Shown: positions 22,358-30,989 of the stretch, one piece after another
How the letters are laid out: every line of letters begins with the position of its first letter
Numbering within the stretch: the stretch's first letter is position 1
Source: Eubacterium sp.
Lineage (GTDB): Bacteria; Bacillota; Clostridia; Lachnospirales; Lachnospiraceae
Direction of reading: 5' to 3'
DNA length: 42,778 nt
Assembly (NCBI GenBank): GCA_017539165.1
Contig: JAFYHN010000058.1
Coordinates: 1-42,778 of the forward strand
Made by a program: the position numbers and the translations under genes
Notes under the pieces: model-generated
The model's input: only the letters and a program-made list of their open reading frames with translations
What the model was told of the DNA's origin: nothing
The model's database searches: none

Positions 22358-24256
22358 CTATTTGTTAGTGCTGGTAGGATTCTTAGCCTTAGAAGTATCA
22401 ATGTTCAGGTCAAGTTTCATATTGTTACCGAAGTTCTTCCAAGAATCCATCCATTCTTTGTATTCGTTCTGTAAGTAATGTTCAGCATTTGTTTCAGGTG
22501 CTGGTGTCCATACAGAATCTGTTTCTGTCTGCCATTTAGCAAGAACCGCTTTAGTATCAATTCCATAATCTCTTTCATACTGTGCAGCCTGATATGCTGT
22601 AAGAGTTCCGGCCTCAGCTCTTTTGATAAGGGCTTTTTCAAGTTCACTTGTAACAAGACCTTTTCTCTTTTCTTTTATAGCATCTTCACCGGCACTAACT
22701 TCAGCATCTATTTCAGCCTCACGCTGTGCCCAATATTCAGGACCAAAACTTGTCTGACTTCTTTCTTTAAGGTCAAGATAATTGGCAAGTTTTTCTTCAC
22801 TTATATTAAGACTGGCAACTTTCTTCTGGGCATCTGCCATTGCTATATCTCTTTCAGCAAACCATTTTTCCATATCACTGTCGAGATAGGCTTCAGTAAG
22901 TTCAGGCATACCATTCTCAGCACGGGTTTTATTTGCAGCTGAAAGAATAGCCTGTTTATATGCTGTACGACCTTCTTCTGTATCAAGGTCATAATCACGG
23001 GCATTTACACTACCGGCACCTAATTGAGATGCTCTTGTATTTAATGTGTTATCTACTGTGGTAACACCTTTCATGGCTTTTTCATAAGCCTTGATGTCTT
23101 TATCTTTTTCAAGTGATTTCAGTTCTTTTTTCTCATCAGCACTCAACTGACCGAAAATAGGTTTACCTAAGATTCTGATTTTACTCAGGGTCTTATCAAT
23201 TGAAAGTTTAGCTTTACTTAAAGTAGTATTTACAAAAAGTTTTGCTTTATCACCAACTGTACCAAACCAAGCCTTTATCTTGGCAATACGGGCATCCCAT
23301 TTTACCGGAGAATCTGCTATGAACTGAGCAAGTTTACCTTTAAGAAAGACTATTATCTGAGAAAGAACAGCAAGACCCGCAATTGTAAGAAGTGCAACTG
23401 TTGCAACCTTACCAACAGCCTGACCCATAACATAACCGATTTTCTCAGTATTATTCATGTTCTTTTTTCTGTCTTTCTTTTCTTCTTCAGTTTCAGCATC
23501 CTGTTTAGTTTTATCTTCTTCTCTTTCTTTTCCTTCTTCATCATTGTCTGTAATAAGTTCAGAAAGATTATCATTCATCTCAACCTGTTGGTCATTCATT
23601 GTTTCAAAGTTATCTTTAATCAGGTCATTAAGGTCAGTCATTGTAGTTGAAATTGACTGGATTTCAGGAGAACGTGAGATAGCCTCAACTGTACCTGAAG
23701 TTCTCTGTTCCTTTTCAATTTCATTTCCACCCTTTCCTCTGGCATCCTTAAATCCGGCAACAAATCCGGTTGAGAAATCTTTTACTGTTTTATCAATAAG
23801 ATTGGAAACTGTCTTTAATGGGTTATCAAGGGAAGTAACTACAGAATTAAAAGTTTTTTCTACATTGGCTCTCAGGTTGTCAAATTCTTTCTTTTCTTCC
23901 TGTTCTTTAGCCTTTCTATTTCTTTCTTCTTCTTTCTGAAGTTTATTCTGGTATTCCTGCCACTTGATGAATTTGTCCTGTTCATACTTAGCGGCAAGTG
24001 CGGCATCTGCCCTACCACCTGCTGTAAGACCACCAGCACCTTTCTTTACAAGGTCTGATTTATTGATACCTACGGTTACAGCTTTTTCTACATCTTTATA
24101 ACTTACAGGAACATCTTCTCTGGCAAGAGAATCCCTGACCGTTTCAAGAGACTGTATGATAATACTGCCGATGTCTTTACTGGCAAGGGCTGTTGTTTGA
24201 GATGGTTGAGCTGCTGGAAGGTTAGAACCTCCACCTGACCTTGTATAAACTGCCAT
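22358..24256 (-). CDS. Tape measure protein
   Basis: 632 residues, close to T4 gp29 length. The N-terminal part is alpha-helical and charged (about 90-130 and 215-270, Lys/Glu-rich), a hydrophobic segment lies at about 280-306 (QAVGKVATVALLTIAGLAVL), and the remainder is helical. It sets tail length and probably inserts in the membrane during DNA entry. It follows two chaperone-like genes and precedes the baseplate genes, the standard order. Ribosome site AAGGAC about 8 bases before ATG 24256. Confidence 0.8.
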   Translation of the reverse strand: MAVYTRSGGGSNLPAAQPSQTTALASKDIGSIIIQSLETVRDSLAREDVPVSYKDVEKAVTVGINKSDLVKKGAGGLTAGGRADAALAAKYEQDKFIKWQEYQNKLQKEEERNRKAKEQEEKKEFDNLRANVEKTFNSVVTSLDNPLKTVSNLIDKTVKDFSTGFVAGFKDARGKGGNEIEKEQRTSGTVEAISRSPEIQSISTTMTDLNDLIKDNFETMNDQQVEMNDNLSELITDNDEEGKEREEDKTKQDAETEEEKKDRKKNMNNTEKIGYVMGQAVGKVATVALLTIAGLAVLSQIIVFLKGKLAQFIADSPVKWDARIAKIKAWFGTVGDKAKLFVNTTLSKAKLSIDKTLSKIRILGKPIFGQLSADEKKELKSLEKDKDIKAYEKAMKGVTTVDNTLNTRASQLGAGSVNARDYDLDTEEGRTAYKQAILSAANKTRAENGMPELTEAYLDSDMEKWFAERDIAMADAQKKVASLNISEEKLANYLDLKERSQTSFGPEYWAQREAEIDAEVSAGEDAIKEKRKGLVTSELEKALIKRAEAGTLTAYQAAQYERDYGIDTKAVLAKWQTETDSVWTPAPETNAEHYLQNEYKEWMDSWKNFGNNMKLDLNIDTSKAKNPTSTNK

Positions 24257-24270
24257 TTAATTGTCCTTAT

Positions 24271-24284
24271 TAAAAATATATAAC
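24271..24284 (-). promoter_or_regulatory. Late-promoter-like element before tape measure
   Basis: Minus strand GTTATATATTTTTA about 15-30 bases before the ribosome site and ATG; matches the recurring TATATATTTT motif. Confidence 0.4.
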
Positions 24285-24285
24285 T

Positions 24286-24474
24286 TTAGTCATTGGTCAA
24301 ACCACGCATAGAGTAATACAGTTCTTTAATATCATGGTCGCCTATACAATCCTTGAGTTTCTGTATTTCATACATCTTCATATTGAGAATTGATTCTGCT
24401 GTTCCAAGATTGTAGAAACACAATGGTATTATGGCATTTTTATAAAAGTCTGTAAGAGAACGTTCACTAATCAA
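24286..24474 (-). CDS. Small tail-assembly ORF (62 aa), possibly reached by frameshift
   Basis: 62 residues, alpha-helical. The first initiator is TTG at 24474, overlapping the last codons of the upstream gene, with no Shine-Dalgarno. Short ORFs overlapping a longer chaperone ORF just before the tape measure are often expressed by programmed frameshifting (lambda G/GT type). Here the shift needed is +1 or -2 around CTTCTTGATTAG. Either independent TTG initiation or a frameshifted extension is possible. Confidence 0.55.
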   Translation of the reverse strand: MISERSLTDFYKNAIIPLCFYNLGTAESILNMKMYEIQKLKDCIGDHDIKELYYSMRGLTND

Positions 24475-25231
24475 GAAGTCCAGCGAGTAAGGGTAACTGG
24501 AAGACTAAGCTTCCACCACACTCCTCACATTCAAGTTCATAGACTTTATTCTGAACACCAAAACTGTTTACTTCAAGTACCTTTTCACAAAGGTGTGTAA
24601 TTGTCTGGTATTTGTTGCAATCCAGATAACTCATAAGACTGTCAAATCCGGTATTCTCAGTAACAAATCGGTTTCCTTCATTATCTACAAGGTGCATTAA
24701 GGACCTCATAAATGTGAATTCAAAAGATAGTTCTTTGCTGTCAGCAATGTCCTGTGGAGTAGCATTTTTTACAGTAAGGAAATAATTATAGAGCTGACTT
24801 TCCATACTCATCGGTGGCGGCAACACCTTATATTCTTTTTCATTATCTGTTGTTTTGAACAAGATTGTAGGAACTTCATAATCAGCCGGGGTTGGATTTA
24901 AGTCAGCATCTGACAGGAAAACTTCATATTTATTTTTATGTCCACAAACTCCACCACCCTTTTTATCATGAGTACATTCAACTGAAATAACATATTTGTT
25001 TTCAAGGGAATTAATCTTTACCAGCATGAACAGGTATCTCAATTCTGATAAGGTGAGTTTATTGGCATCTTCTTCTACAAGGTCTTTAAGGATTGAGAGA
25101 ACAACATCTTCCGGGAGCTGACCTTCACAGGATGCGAGTAAAGCATAATGACGACCGGTCATATCCAAGTCTATGTTTATCTCCTTGAGAATAGATAATT
25201 GTGGTGTTGGTGATTTTATGGTTTTTCTCAT
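24467..25231 (-). CDS. gp26-like baseplate/tape-measure chaperone
   Basis: 254 residues. Four cysteines in two pairs (C86/C96 and CEEC at about 235-238) suggest a zinc site, and the ending CGGSLVFQLPLLAG resembles T4 gp26/gp51-type baseplate hub assembly proteins. It sits two genes upstream of the tape measure. It is expected to help assemble hub and tape measure without being a major virion part. AAGGAG precedes ATG 25231. Assignment by pattern and order. Confidence 0.6.
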   Translation of the reverse strand: MRKTIKSPTPQLSILKEINIDLDMTGRHYALLASCEGQLPEDVVLSILKDLVEEDANKLTLSELRYLFMLVKINSLENKYVISVECTHDKKGGGVCGHKNKYEVFLSDADLNPTPADYEVPTILFKTTDNEKEYKVLPPPMSMESQLYNYFLTVKNATPQDIADSKELSFEFTFMRSLMHLVDNEGNRFVTENTGFDSLMSYLDCNKYQTITHLCEKVLEVNSFGVQNKVYELECEECGGSLVFQLPLLAGLLD

Positions 25232-25259
25232 GATTTTACTCCTTTATATAATATTAGAA

Positions 25260-26033
25260 TTACCACAGATGTATTGCTGTTAATTCAGTCAGGTTAGCCC
25301 ATTGATTTTGACCATCAAGAACCTGTAGATTGGTTTTACTTTTGTATATTTTAGGAATCCTTGCATAAGTTACAGTAACTTTATGCAATCCACTTCCACC
25401 TTTATTTGCCTGAGTTCTCTGAATCCTTATAGGGTAAATGCGTGGATATGTAGTTTCAGATGTAACATGACTTCCATACTGTAATTCAGGTTTCAGAGTA
25501 TCTTTAAGACCGGCAACAAGCTGTCTTATGTTAGTCATCACATGATTTCCCTCATCATCAATTGACCCAAATCCTGCATTATGCAGAGTAACATATTCCA
25601 TAGCTGTCATTGTATTTTCAAATTCAATATATCTTGCACTTGAACAGATACTTGCAGGAGTATTGAAAGTGGTTCCCTGACCATCTCGTATGGCATTAAA
25701 CCAAGTTCGATGATAGTTGTAAACAGAATTAAGAGAATCTTCAAGATATGTAACTGTAATGTGGTTCATCTTGACTTTTTTAGGAATTTCATAAGATACA
25801 GGACCAGTCTGAATGGAATCTGTTTCAAATTCATCTTCAGGAATACTTATTGTTTCAGCGAGCTGTGAAACATATAATCTGTAAACCGGGTCTTGTAAAG
25901 TAGTATAGATAAGGCGGTTTCGCTGAGAGAAATACTTCTGCTGATTCTCATCAACTTCCCGCCCATCTATATACCACAGGAACTTATAATCTTTCTTAAA
26001 GTCAGAAATTAATGGTAAAGTCTGAGGTAACAT
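25260..26033 (-). CDS. Tube-like / tail completion protein
   Basis: 257 residues. The segments KMNHITVTYLEDSLNSVYNY (about 88-107) and IYPIRIQRTQA (about 199-209) then VTVTYARIPKI are those of the contractile tail tube fold (gp19/Hcp-like beta barrel) but in a protein about 70 residues longer than the main tube. It follows the tube gene by 19 bases. It may be a second tube protein, initiator (gp54-like) or terminator (gp3-like). AAGGAG precedes ATG 26033. Confidence 0.55.
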   Translation of the reverse strand: MLPQTLPLISDFKKDYKFLWYIDGREVDENQQKYFSQRNRLIYTTLQDPVYRLYVSQLAETISIPEDEFETDSIQTGPVSYEIPKKVKMNHITVTYLEDSLNSVYNYHRTWFNAIRDGQGTTFNTPASICSSARYIEFENTMTAMEYVTLHNAGFGSIDDEGNHVMTNIRQLVAGLKDTLKPELQYGSHVTSETTYPRIYPIRIQRTQANKGGSGLHKVTVTYARIPKIYKSKTNLQVLDGQNQWANLTELTAIHLW

Positions 26034-26052
26034 TATAACTCCTTATAAAGAA

Positions 26053-26613
26053 TTATATAGTTTTACCACGCTTGTTAGGTACATTAACATTCCTATCCCA
26101 AGCAATGTTTACGGTAAGTCTGTTAACGTTATCACCTTCTTTGCTGATTTCCTGAACATCAATTTCATATACACGAACACCTTCAAGTCTTCGGTAAGCT
26201 GTAATGGTTTCCTTATCTACAGAAACCATTGCAACACCAATATTGAACTTAGCCTGAACACCATAAACACCGGCCTGATTTTCTTCATTACCTGTAAGGT
26301 CTTTGAGAGCTGAGAAGAAATCATAAGCCCACATATCCTCATCAACAAAGAATTCAAAGTTGGTATCACGGGTTGAGTTATCTGTTCCCGGAATATTGAA
26401 AAACTCACCAGCCCATCTGATTGTAATCTTGTTTGTTTTTCGGTCAGGGAAAACAGCCTTAGTGTTGTATATATCTACATTGCTCTGAAATCCAAGAGCA
26501 TTTGGAAATTTAGCAAGGATAGGGGCCGGAACATTCTCTATAAATACTTTATAGAGATAGTTTCTTTGATAATCACCTATTGTTGCATGTACGTTCTTAC
26601 AAGAAATACCCAT
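26053..26613 (-). CDS. Tail tube protein (gp19-like)
   Basis: 186 residues, close to the T4 gp19 length (163). NYLYKVFIENVPAP (about 14-27) and the loop-strand run AVFPDRKTNKITIRWAGEFF (53-72) match T4-like tube proteins, with TNFEFFVDEDMWAYDFF following. It would polymerise into hexameric rings inside the sheath. It directly follows the sheath gene in transcription order. AAAGGAG precedes ATG 26613. Confidence 0.8.
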   Translation of the reverse strand: MGISCKNVHATIGDYQRNYLYKVFIENVPAPILAKFPNALGFQSNVDIYNTKAVFPDRKTNKITIRWAGEFFNIPGTDNSTRDTNFEFFVDEDMWAYDFFSALKDLTGNEENQAGVYGVQAKFNIGVAMVSVDKETITAYRRLEGVRVYEIDVQEISKEGDNVNRLTVNIAWDRNVNVPNKRGKTI

Positions 26614-26639
26614 AATATTCTCCTTTTATATTTATCTTA

Positions 26640-29048
26640 CTACGAAGCATTTACAAGTTTAAGATTGATGTAGATAACTTCTGCATCCTTAGTAATTGCA
26701 ACTTCAATCGGAATGGTCAAAGTTCTTCCCTGTTTCTGTGCTTCAGCATAAGAAGGAACTTCAATCCTATAACTGTAAACAAAACCTTTAGTCTGGAAAT
26801 CACCAAGAATTGCATCAAGTCCAGATTCCTGATTGAGAAGGTCTGTTGGTGTCATATATCTGAAGTTGAACTGTTCCTCAAAACTTACAATCTGTTCACG
26901 AAGTCCATCTACAATAAATACCGGTGCGATGTAAGAAAGGTCTGTACTCAAAGCATAAGTAGTACGCTGTTCACACATCACAGTTCCTCTTGAAAGACTT
27001 CTCTGCCAGTTGATACGGTTTGTCTTGAGTTCATCACCATAGTTCTCATAATCACATTCCATAAGGCTTTCAACAGAGATTCCACCATATGTAAGACCTG
27101 CTGGTGGGTAGCACAATGACTGATAAGCAGCAAGCATATCAGCAAGGATTGCAACATAGTTTACAGATGGGTACACATAAATTTTTGTACCGGCATCATC
27201 AATCTCAACTTCATCAGGTCTACCGGCAATTGCAAGGTATTCACTGTTATAAACATTCTTTTTCCATTCTTCCAAATCCATATACATCTTGTAAGCAGGT
27301 GCATCAGCAAAAGTATGTTTGAAGTAATCTTTTGCCTTTGCAGCAATCTTGTTTACAACCTTGAGATTTGTAATACCATTCATGGCAATTACATTACAAG
27401 GATTTGTTTCAAGCAGATTCACATCAATGTCACTTGCAACGATATTGTTAGAACCATTGCTACCATTATCAAGAGTAAAGTAATCTCTTACAGCACCCCA
27501 GTTAGATGGAATGTTTCCGGTAATGTTCATCTGAATATCACCAAAGTCTACTTTCTCCCAGTAGATTTCTGATTCAGGGTCTGTAGAAATGTTTACAGTA
27601 TTTTTTACTGTATACTGATTATCAGCATAATCAGCTATTGATACTGTCCAGTCTTTGATAGAAACAGGAATTCGTCTGATTGTGAAATAACTGTCTTTAG
27701 CAGGCTGTGATGTAAGAACAATGGTAAGATTATCTTCTTCCCAACTTGCTGTTCCGATGTCGTTTATCTGGCTGATGTATTCATATACATACTGAATATA
27801 TGTGATAGGAATATCAGTTGCGGCATCAAGGGTTGCAATAATGTCTTCATTTGTTTCACGAGAGCTTTCTGTAATGATTGCTGAACTTGTGAATGAAGCA
27901 ACCTTATACCAAGCATTTACAACATTTGTATACATTCCTGTTGGAACCTGTTTTGTATAAGGAACATACTTCAATTCAGCAAAAGCATCGTTTCCATAGA
28001 GTGTTGTGAGTTCAAGCAAGGCATCTGTATTTGTTACCTGAGAAGTAAGAATCTGGTCGATTGATTTTCCAAGTCTTGTTATTTCATAGAATGTTGCTCC
28101 AGAATCACTTGTCATATACCACTTACCTTCAGTCAGATACTGAACAGTATCATCAGCGATATATGTAGGTGCAATTGAAACGGCTGTTCCTGCACTTCCT
28201 TCAGGAGTGATTGGAGCATAAGAAGAATCATAATAAGTATCGCCTATATTCCAAGTATCATAAGTAACACCATATTCACTCTGTCTTACATTTCCAAGGT
28301 CTTTTGTTTCTCCCGGAGTTCCCTGTGGTTCAGTAGAAATTTCCATAGAGGCATTGTAGAAGTTTGTACCATCAGACCAGATGTTAAATTTGTCAATTGT
28401 AATCGTATCTGTCTGAATAGTACCATCTACAACTTTATAAACTTTAAGTTCATCTTCATGGTTAAGCATGATTACAGCAACGGGATTGCTGTTTGAAGAA
28501 TCATAAAGAATACAACCTGATTTAATGGTTTCCCCATAAAGTTCTATTTCTTCATTCTGTGAAACATCTTCCACAACAATTGTCTGTGGAGATGTTGGAG
28601 ATGGAACCTCATTTGGAACTGTGCTTGTAAGTGGAGTTGGTGTAAACTTGAGAGCTATAGTTCCCGGATTACCTACTGTTTTATTTGCAACAGCAAGGAT
28701 AGGTGCCGGGTCCAACTGAGTAATGTCTTCAAACGTTTCAGCATCATCATTTGATTCCTTATCAGATGTTGCTGACATAAAGTAAGCATTTGCGAGTTTA
28801 GCACCCTGATTCAAACGCCATACATAAGCATATGAAACTTTTTCAAGAATCTTGGCAAGTCCATAATAATTAGAGTTATATGAAAGGTCATAACCGAGAA
28901 TGTCTTTATAAGTAGAAGCTGTAACATAGTTCATTCCAAGTTTACCTTTTGTTGTAAGCATAGGAACAAGTACTTTAAGCTGTGAGGCACCACCTGTCTC
29001 AAAAGAGTTGTCAGTTATTGTAAGATATACTCCGCTTTCTTTATCCAT
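26640..29048 (-). CDS. Contractile tail sheath protein
   Basis: 802 residues. The N-terminus GVYLTITDNSF is the extended strand of sheath proteins that links to neighbouring subunits. The central part is a large inserted beta-rich region, and the C-terminal 250 residues carry the conserved sheath core (for example YVYPSVNYVAILADMLAAYQ, then WQRSLSRGTVMCEQRTTYAL, and an IEVPSYAEAQKQGRTL near the end). It drives contraction. It is long compared with T4 gp18 (659), mainly from the insertion. AAGGAG precedes ATG 29048. Confidence 0.85.
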   Translation of the reverse strand: MDKESGVYLTITDNSFETGGASQLKVLVPMLTTKGKLGMNYVTASTYKDILGYDLSYNSNYYGLAKILEKVSYAYVWRLNQGAKLANAYFMSATSDKESNDDAETFEDITQLDPAPILAVANKTVGNPGTIALKFTPTPLTSTVPNEVPSPTSPQTIVVEDVSQNEEIELYGETIKSGCILYDSSNSNPVAVIMLNHEDELKVYKVVDGTIQTDTITIDKFNIWSDGTNFYNASMEISTEPQGTPGETKDLGNVRQSEYGVTYDTWNIGDTYYDSSYAPITPEGSAGTAVSIAPTYIADDTVQYLTEGKWYMTSDSGATFYEITRLGKSIDQILTSQVTNTDALLELTTLYGNDAFAELKYVPYTKQVPTGMYTNVVNAWYKVASFTSSAIITESSRETNEDIIATLDAATDIPITYIQYVYEYISQINDIGTASWEEDNLTIVLTSQPAKDSYFTIRRIPVSIKDWTVSIADYADNQYTVKNTVNISTDPESEIYWEKVDFGDIQMNITGNIPSNWGAVRDYFTLDNGSNGSNNIVASDIDVNLLETNPCNVIAMNGITNLKVVNKIAAKAKDYFKHTFADAPAYKMYMDLEEWKKNVYNSEYLAIAGRPDEVEIDDAGTKIYVYPSVNYVAILADMLAAYQSLCYPPAGLTYGGISVESLMECDYENYGDELKTNRINWQRSLSRGTVMCEQRTTYALSTDLSYIAPVFIVDGLREQIVSFEEQFNFRYMTPTDLLNQESGLDAILGDFQTKGFVYSYRIEVPSYAEAQKQGRTLTIPIEVAITKDAEVIYINLKLVNAS

Positions 29049-29062
29049 AATTGTTTCTCCTT

Positions 29063-29079
29063 AATATTAAATATATAAT
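29063..29079 (-). promoter_or_regulatory. Late-promoter-like element before the sheath gene
   Basis: Minus strand ATTATATATTTAATATT, 9-25 bases before the AAGGAG of the sheath gene; matches the motif before several other structural genes. Confidence 0.45.
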
Positions 29080-29080
29080 G

Positions 29081-30073
29081 TTAATTGATTACCAATGTTT
29101 CATTACTGTCATCATAATAGATGTTTATATCTTCCTGAGATACAGGATAGATTTCAAGTTTGTTTGAAAAAGCTGTAATATCACTTCCTTCGCCGGGACC
29201 GTAGATTGAACTTGGGTCTGATGGATTTATATTAGTCGCATTTACCAGAGCAAACATACCACCATGAACTTTAGTTAATGGCATTTCATTATCTGAATCC
29301 CTTAAACCAAATCCCGCACTCTGAATTGAGAAACCACTGTAATTCTTAATCATCCAACCTCTTTCACCACCGGGAATTGAATAAGATACTTCATCAATAT
29401 TTATCTTTCTACAGCCTGAATTACCTGATATATAACCTGAATATCTTGAATTATGACTTCTGACTTCGAGAGAATCATATCTACCACCATTGGAACGAAT
29501 AGGGTGAACAAGTGATAACCAACACTTAGGATTCCACCCTTCTTCACGCAACAGAACATCACTTATATCAGCACCTCTTGTGTTTATAGAATAATAAATG
29601 GTATTGCCAGTTTCATATTTTTGGATAGTTGCTATAATTAATCCATGCTGATTGTTGATGAAATCATCAAGGTCAGTAACATCAAGAGAACGGAATTCTC
29701 CATACCATTGTGTCTGAGTATTACCATTGTTAGCAAAAGAATAGGTAAATCCAACAGCAACATCACTTGCAGATACTGTCATAGTTACCTTTGTTGTGGT
29801 AGTTACTTTTACAGCATAAAGTGGAATAACGTTTCCATATGCATCTGTGGCTGAGTTTTCAATTTTATCAGATGGAACAATAAGCATTGAAAAAGGATTG
29901 ATTGTAATATCAATACCTGAACTTGTACCCTGACCATAAGTAATAGCAGGTCTTGAAAGAAGACCCGGTGTAGATAATCCGGCAAGAAAAGTATTGAGAT
30001 AATCTGCCTGTAATGGTGTACTGTATTTCCAGCCTATTCTCTGCTGTCCTACATCTACTGAAGAACCACCCAT
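29081..30073 (-). CDS. Structural protein of unknown role, first gene of the tail operon
   Basis: 330 residues, beta-rich, low cysteine, with N-terminus MGGSSVDVGQQRIGWKYSTP and many Asn/Ser/Thr. It lies just upstream of the sheath in a strongly expressed late operon (ribosome site AAGGAG, late element upstream), so it is probably a virion protein, perhaps a tail-neck or fibre component. No family recognised. Confidence 0.6.
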   Translation of the reverse strand: MGGSSVDVGQQRIGWKYSTPLQADYLNTFLAGLSTPGLLSRPAITYGQGTSSGIDITINPFSMLIVPSDKIENSATDAYGNVIPLYAVKVTTTTKVTMTVSASDVAVGFTYSFANNGNTQTQWYGEFRSLDVTDLDDFINNQHGLIIATIQKYETGNTIYYSINTRGADISDVLLREEGWNPKCWLSLVHPIRSNGGRYDSLEVRSHNSRYSGYISGNSGCRKINIDEVSYSIPGGERGWMIKNYSGFSIQSAGFGLRDSDNEMPLTKVHGGMFALVNATNINPSDPSSIYGPGEGSDITAFSNKLEIYPVSQEDINIYYDDSNETLVIN

Positions 30074-30093
30074 ATAAATCTCCTTATATGATG

Positions 30094-30131
30094 ATATAAA
30101 ATATATAAACTCTATAAAGAAATATATAAAA
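30094..30131 (-). promoter_or_regulatory. Two late-promoter-like elements before the tail operon
   Basis: Minus strand reads TTTATATATTTTATATC (about 30094-30110) and, upstream, TTTTATATATTTC (about 30119-30131), both on the 5' side of the AAGGAG of the 29081-30073 gene. No -35 is seen. Confidence 0.55.
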
Positions 30132-30134
30132 CAC

Positions 30135-30162
30135 TTGACATTGTTTTACTATCTGTTATAAT
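30135..30162 (+). promoter_or_regulatory. Sigma70-type promoter of the 30272-30956 gene set
   Basis: TTGACA (30135-30140), 16 bp, TATAAT (30157-30162). The sequence from TGTTTTACTATCT to TATAAT is the same as in the lipoprotein promoter except for one base. Confidence 0.9.
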
Positions 30163-30271
30163 AATACTAAAGTTTGCAAGGGAATTTGCAGATAATATAA
30201 TTGATGGATGTCCGGGAATAAAGGGAAGTATTCCTGAACTTGAAAAGCTGATAAAATATAGGTGGGGCATT

Positions 30272-30457
30272 ATGTATTATTTTATTGTCATTTTATTAAT
30301 TATTTCATCTGGTTTGTTTGTTCTTACAACAGACAAATATCTCAATTTCAAGAAAGAAAAAGAACTTTTCAAAGCTAAAATTGCTACTAAGATTCTCATC
30401 ATTTCTTTCATGATTGCCATAGTATGTATCTATGGTCTTGCTATTATGGGAGTGTAA
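30272..30457 (+). CDS. Small membrane protein, two passes (61 aa)
   Basis: 61 residues with hydrophobic segments at about 2-18 and 40-59 and a basic loop between (KFKKEKELFKAK). It is a two-pass inner membrane protein; function unknown, possibly membrane modulation or superinfection related. ATG 30272 has AGGTGGGG a few bases upstream. First gene of a plus-strand island inserted among minus-strand structural genes. The reading frame stays open upstream for about 50 codons but offers no initiator. Confidence 0.7.
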   Translation: MYYFIVILLIISSGLFVLTTDKYLNFKKEKELFKAKIATKILIISFMIAIVCIYGLAIMGV

Positions 30458-30459
30458 AA

Positions 30460-30693
30460 ATGCACATGAGTGAACTTACTGTTCAGGAACTTGAGTTTCT
30501 GGATAAGGTGAACAAGGTAAACAGAAAGTTCTGTAAAGATGAACAGAAATCTTTATGGAATGTCTGCAAAGGGTATTTGAACAAGATATTCACAGACAAT
30601 CTGCTGGATTTACCTGAAACTGAATCAAAACCAATCTTTTTGAAGATTAATGGTCTTGAACCTGAGAAAAAGTCTGTAAACATGCTGTTCTAA
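30460..30693 (+). CDS. Small hypothetical protein (77 aa)
   Basis: 77 residues from ATG 30460, chosen because GGGAG lies upstream at good spacing; an upstream in-frame ATG lies inside the previous gene. Acidic-basic helical protein (ELTVQELEFLDKVNKVNRKF). No family recognised. Begins 2 bases after the stop of the membrane protein gene. Confidence 0.65.
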   Translation: MHMSELTVQELEFLDKVNKVNRKFCKDEQKSLWNVCKGYLNKIFTDNLLDLPETESKPIFLKINGLEPEKKSVNMLF

Positions 30694-30695
30694 AA

Positions 30696-30713
30696 TTTAT
30701 ATATTTTATATAT
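30696..30713 (+). promoter_or_regulatory. Late-promoter-like element, plus strand
   Basis: TTTATATATTTTATATAT, 8 bases before GGAGGA of the next gene; same core as the minus-strand late elements. Confidence 0.5.
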
Positions 30714-30731
30714 CATTTTTGGAGGACAGAA

Positions 30732-30956
30732 ATGAAACAGACATTCTATATGCTTAAAAACACAAGTATGTCTGAAGGCACATATTTGATTGATGGTGAA
30801 TATAAAAGCATTTATCCGGGAGAAACAATCACTCTGAAGAAAGCTCCTGTAAACACCACCGCTAATGTAAGCCTGACGATGTACAGGAAAGAAACAGGCA
30901 ATCAGCCTATTCTGAACAAAAAGCCAGTTCAGTCCGGTAAAGGAAAAAAGAACTGA
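30732..30956 (+). CDS. Small beta-rich protein (74 aa)
   Basis: 74 residues: an N-terminal beta domain (YMLKNTSMSEGTYLIDGEYK) and a basic tail ending KGKKN. The pattern resembles small phage head- or tail-decoration proteins, but no family is recognised. GGAGGA lies 6 bases before ATG 30732; a late-type element precedes it, so it is probably expressed late even though it follows the early-type promoter. Confidence 0.65.
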   Translation: MKQTFYMLKNTSMSEGTYLIDGEYKSIYPGETITLKKAPVNTTANVSLTMYRKETGNQPILNKKPVQSGKGKKN

Positions 30957-30961
30957 TTTAT

Positions 30962-30989
30962 AATCCACAGTCTTATGGCTGTGGATTTT
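30962..30989. terminator. Terminator between convergent genes
   Basis: 9-bp stem AATCCACAG/CTGTGGATT (30962-30970 with 30979-30987) with four T (30986-30989). Its left side forms the last codons of the minus-strand 30973-31683 gene. Confidence 0.75.

Noticed and set aside
22478-23939. Long plus-strand open frames of 154 and 160 residues inside the tape measure gene
   Set aside because: Antisense to a well supported gene, rich in Ser/Phe/Cys as expected for the complement of Lys/Glu-rich coding DNA, and no ribosome sites.
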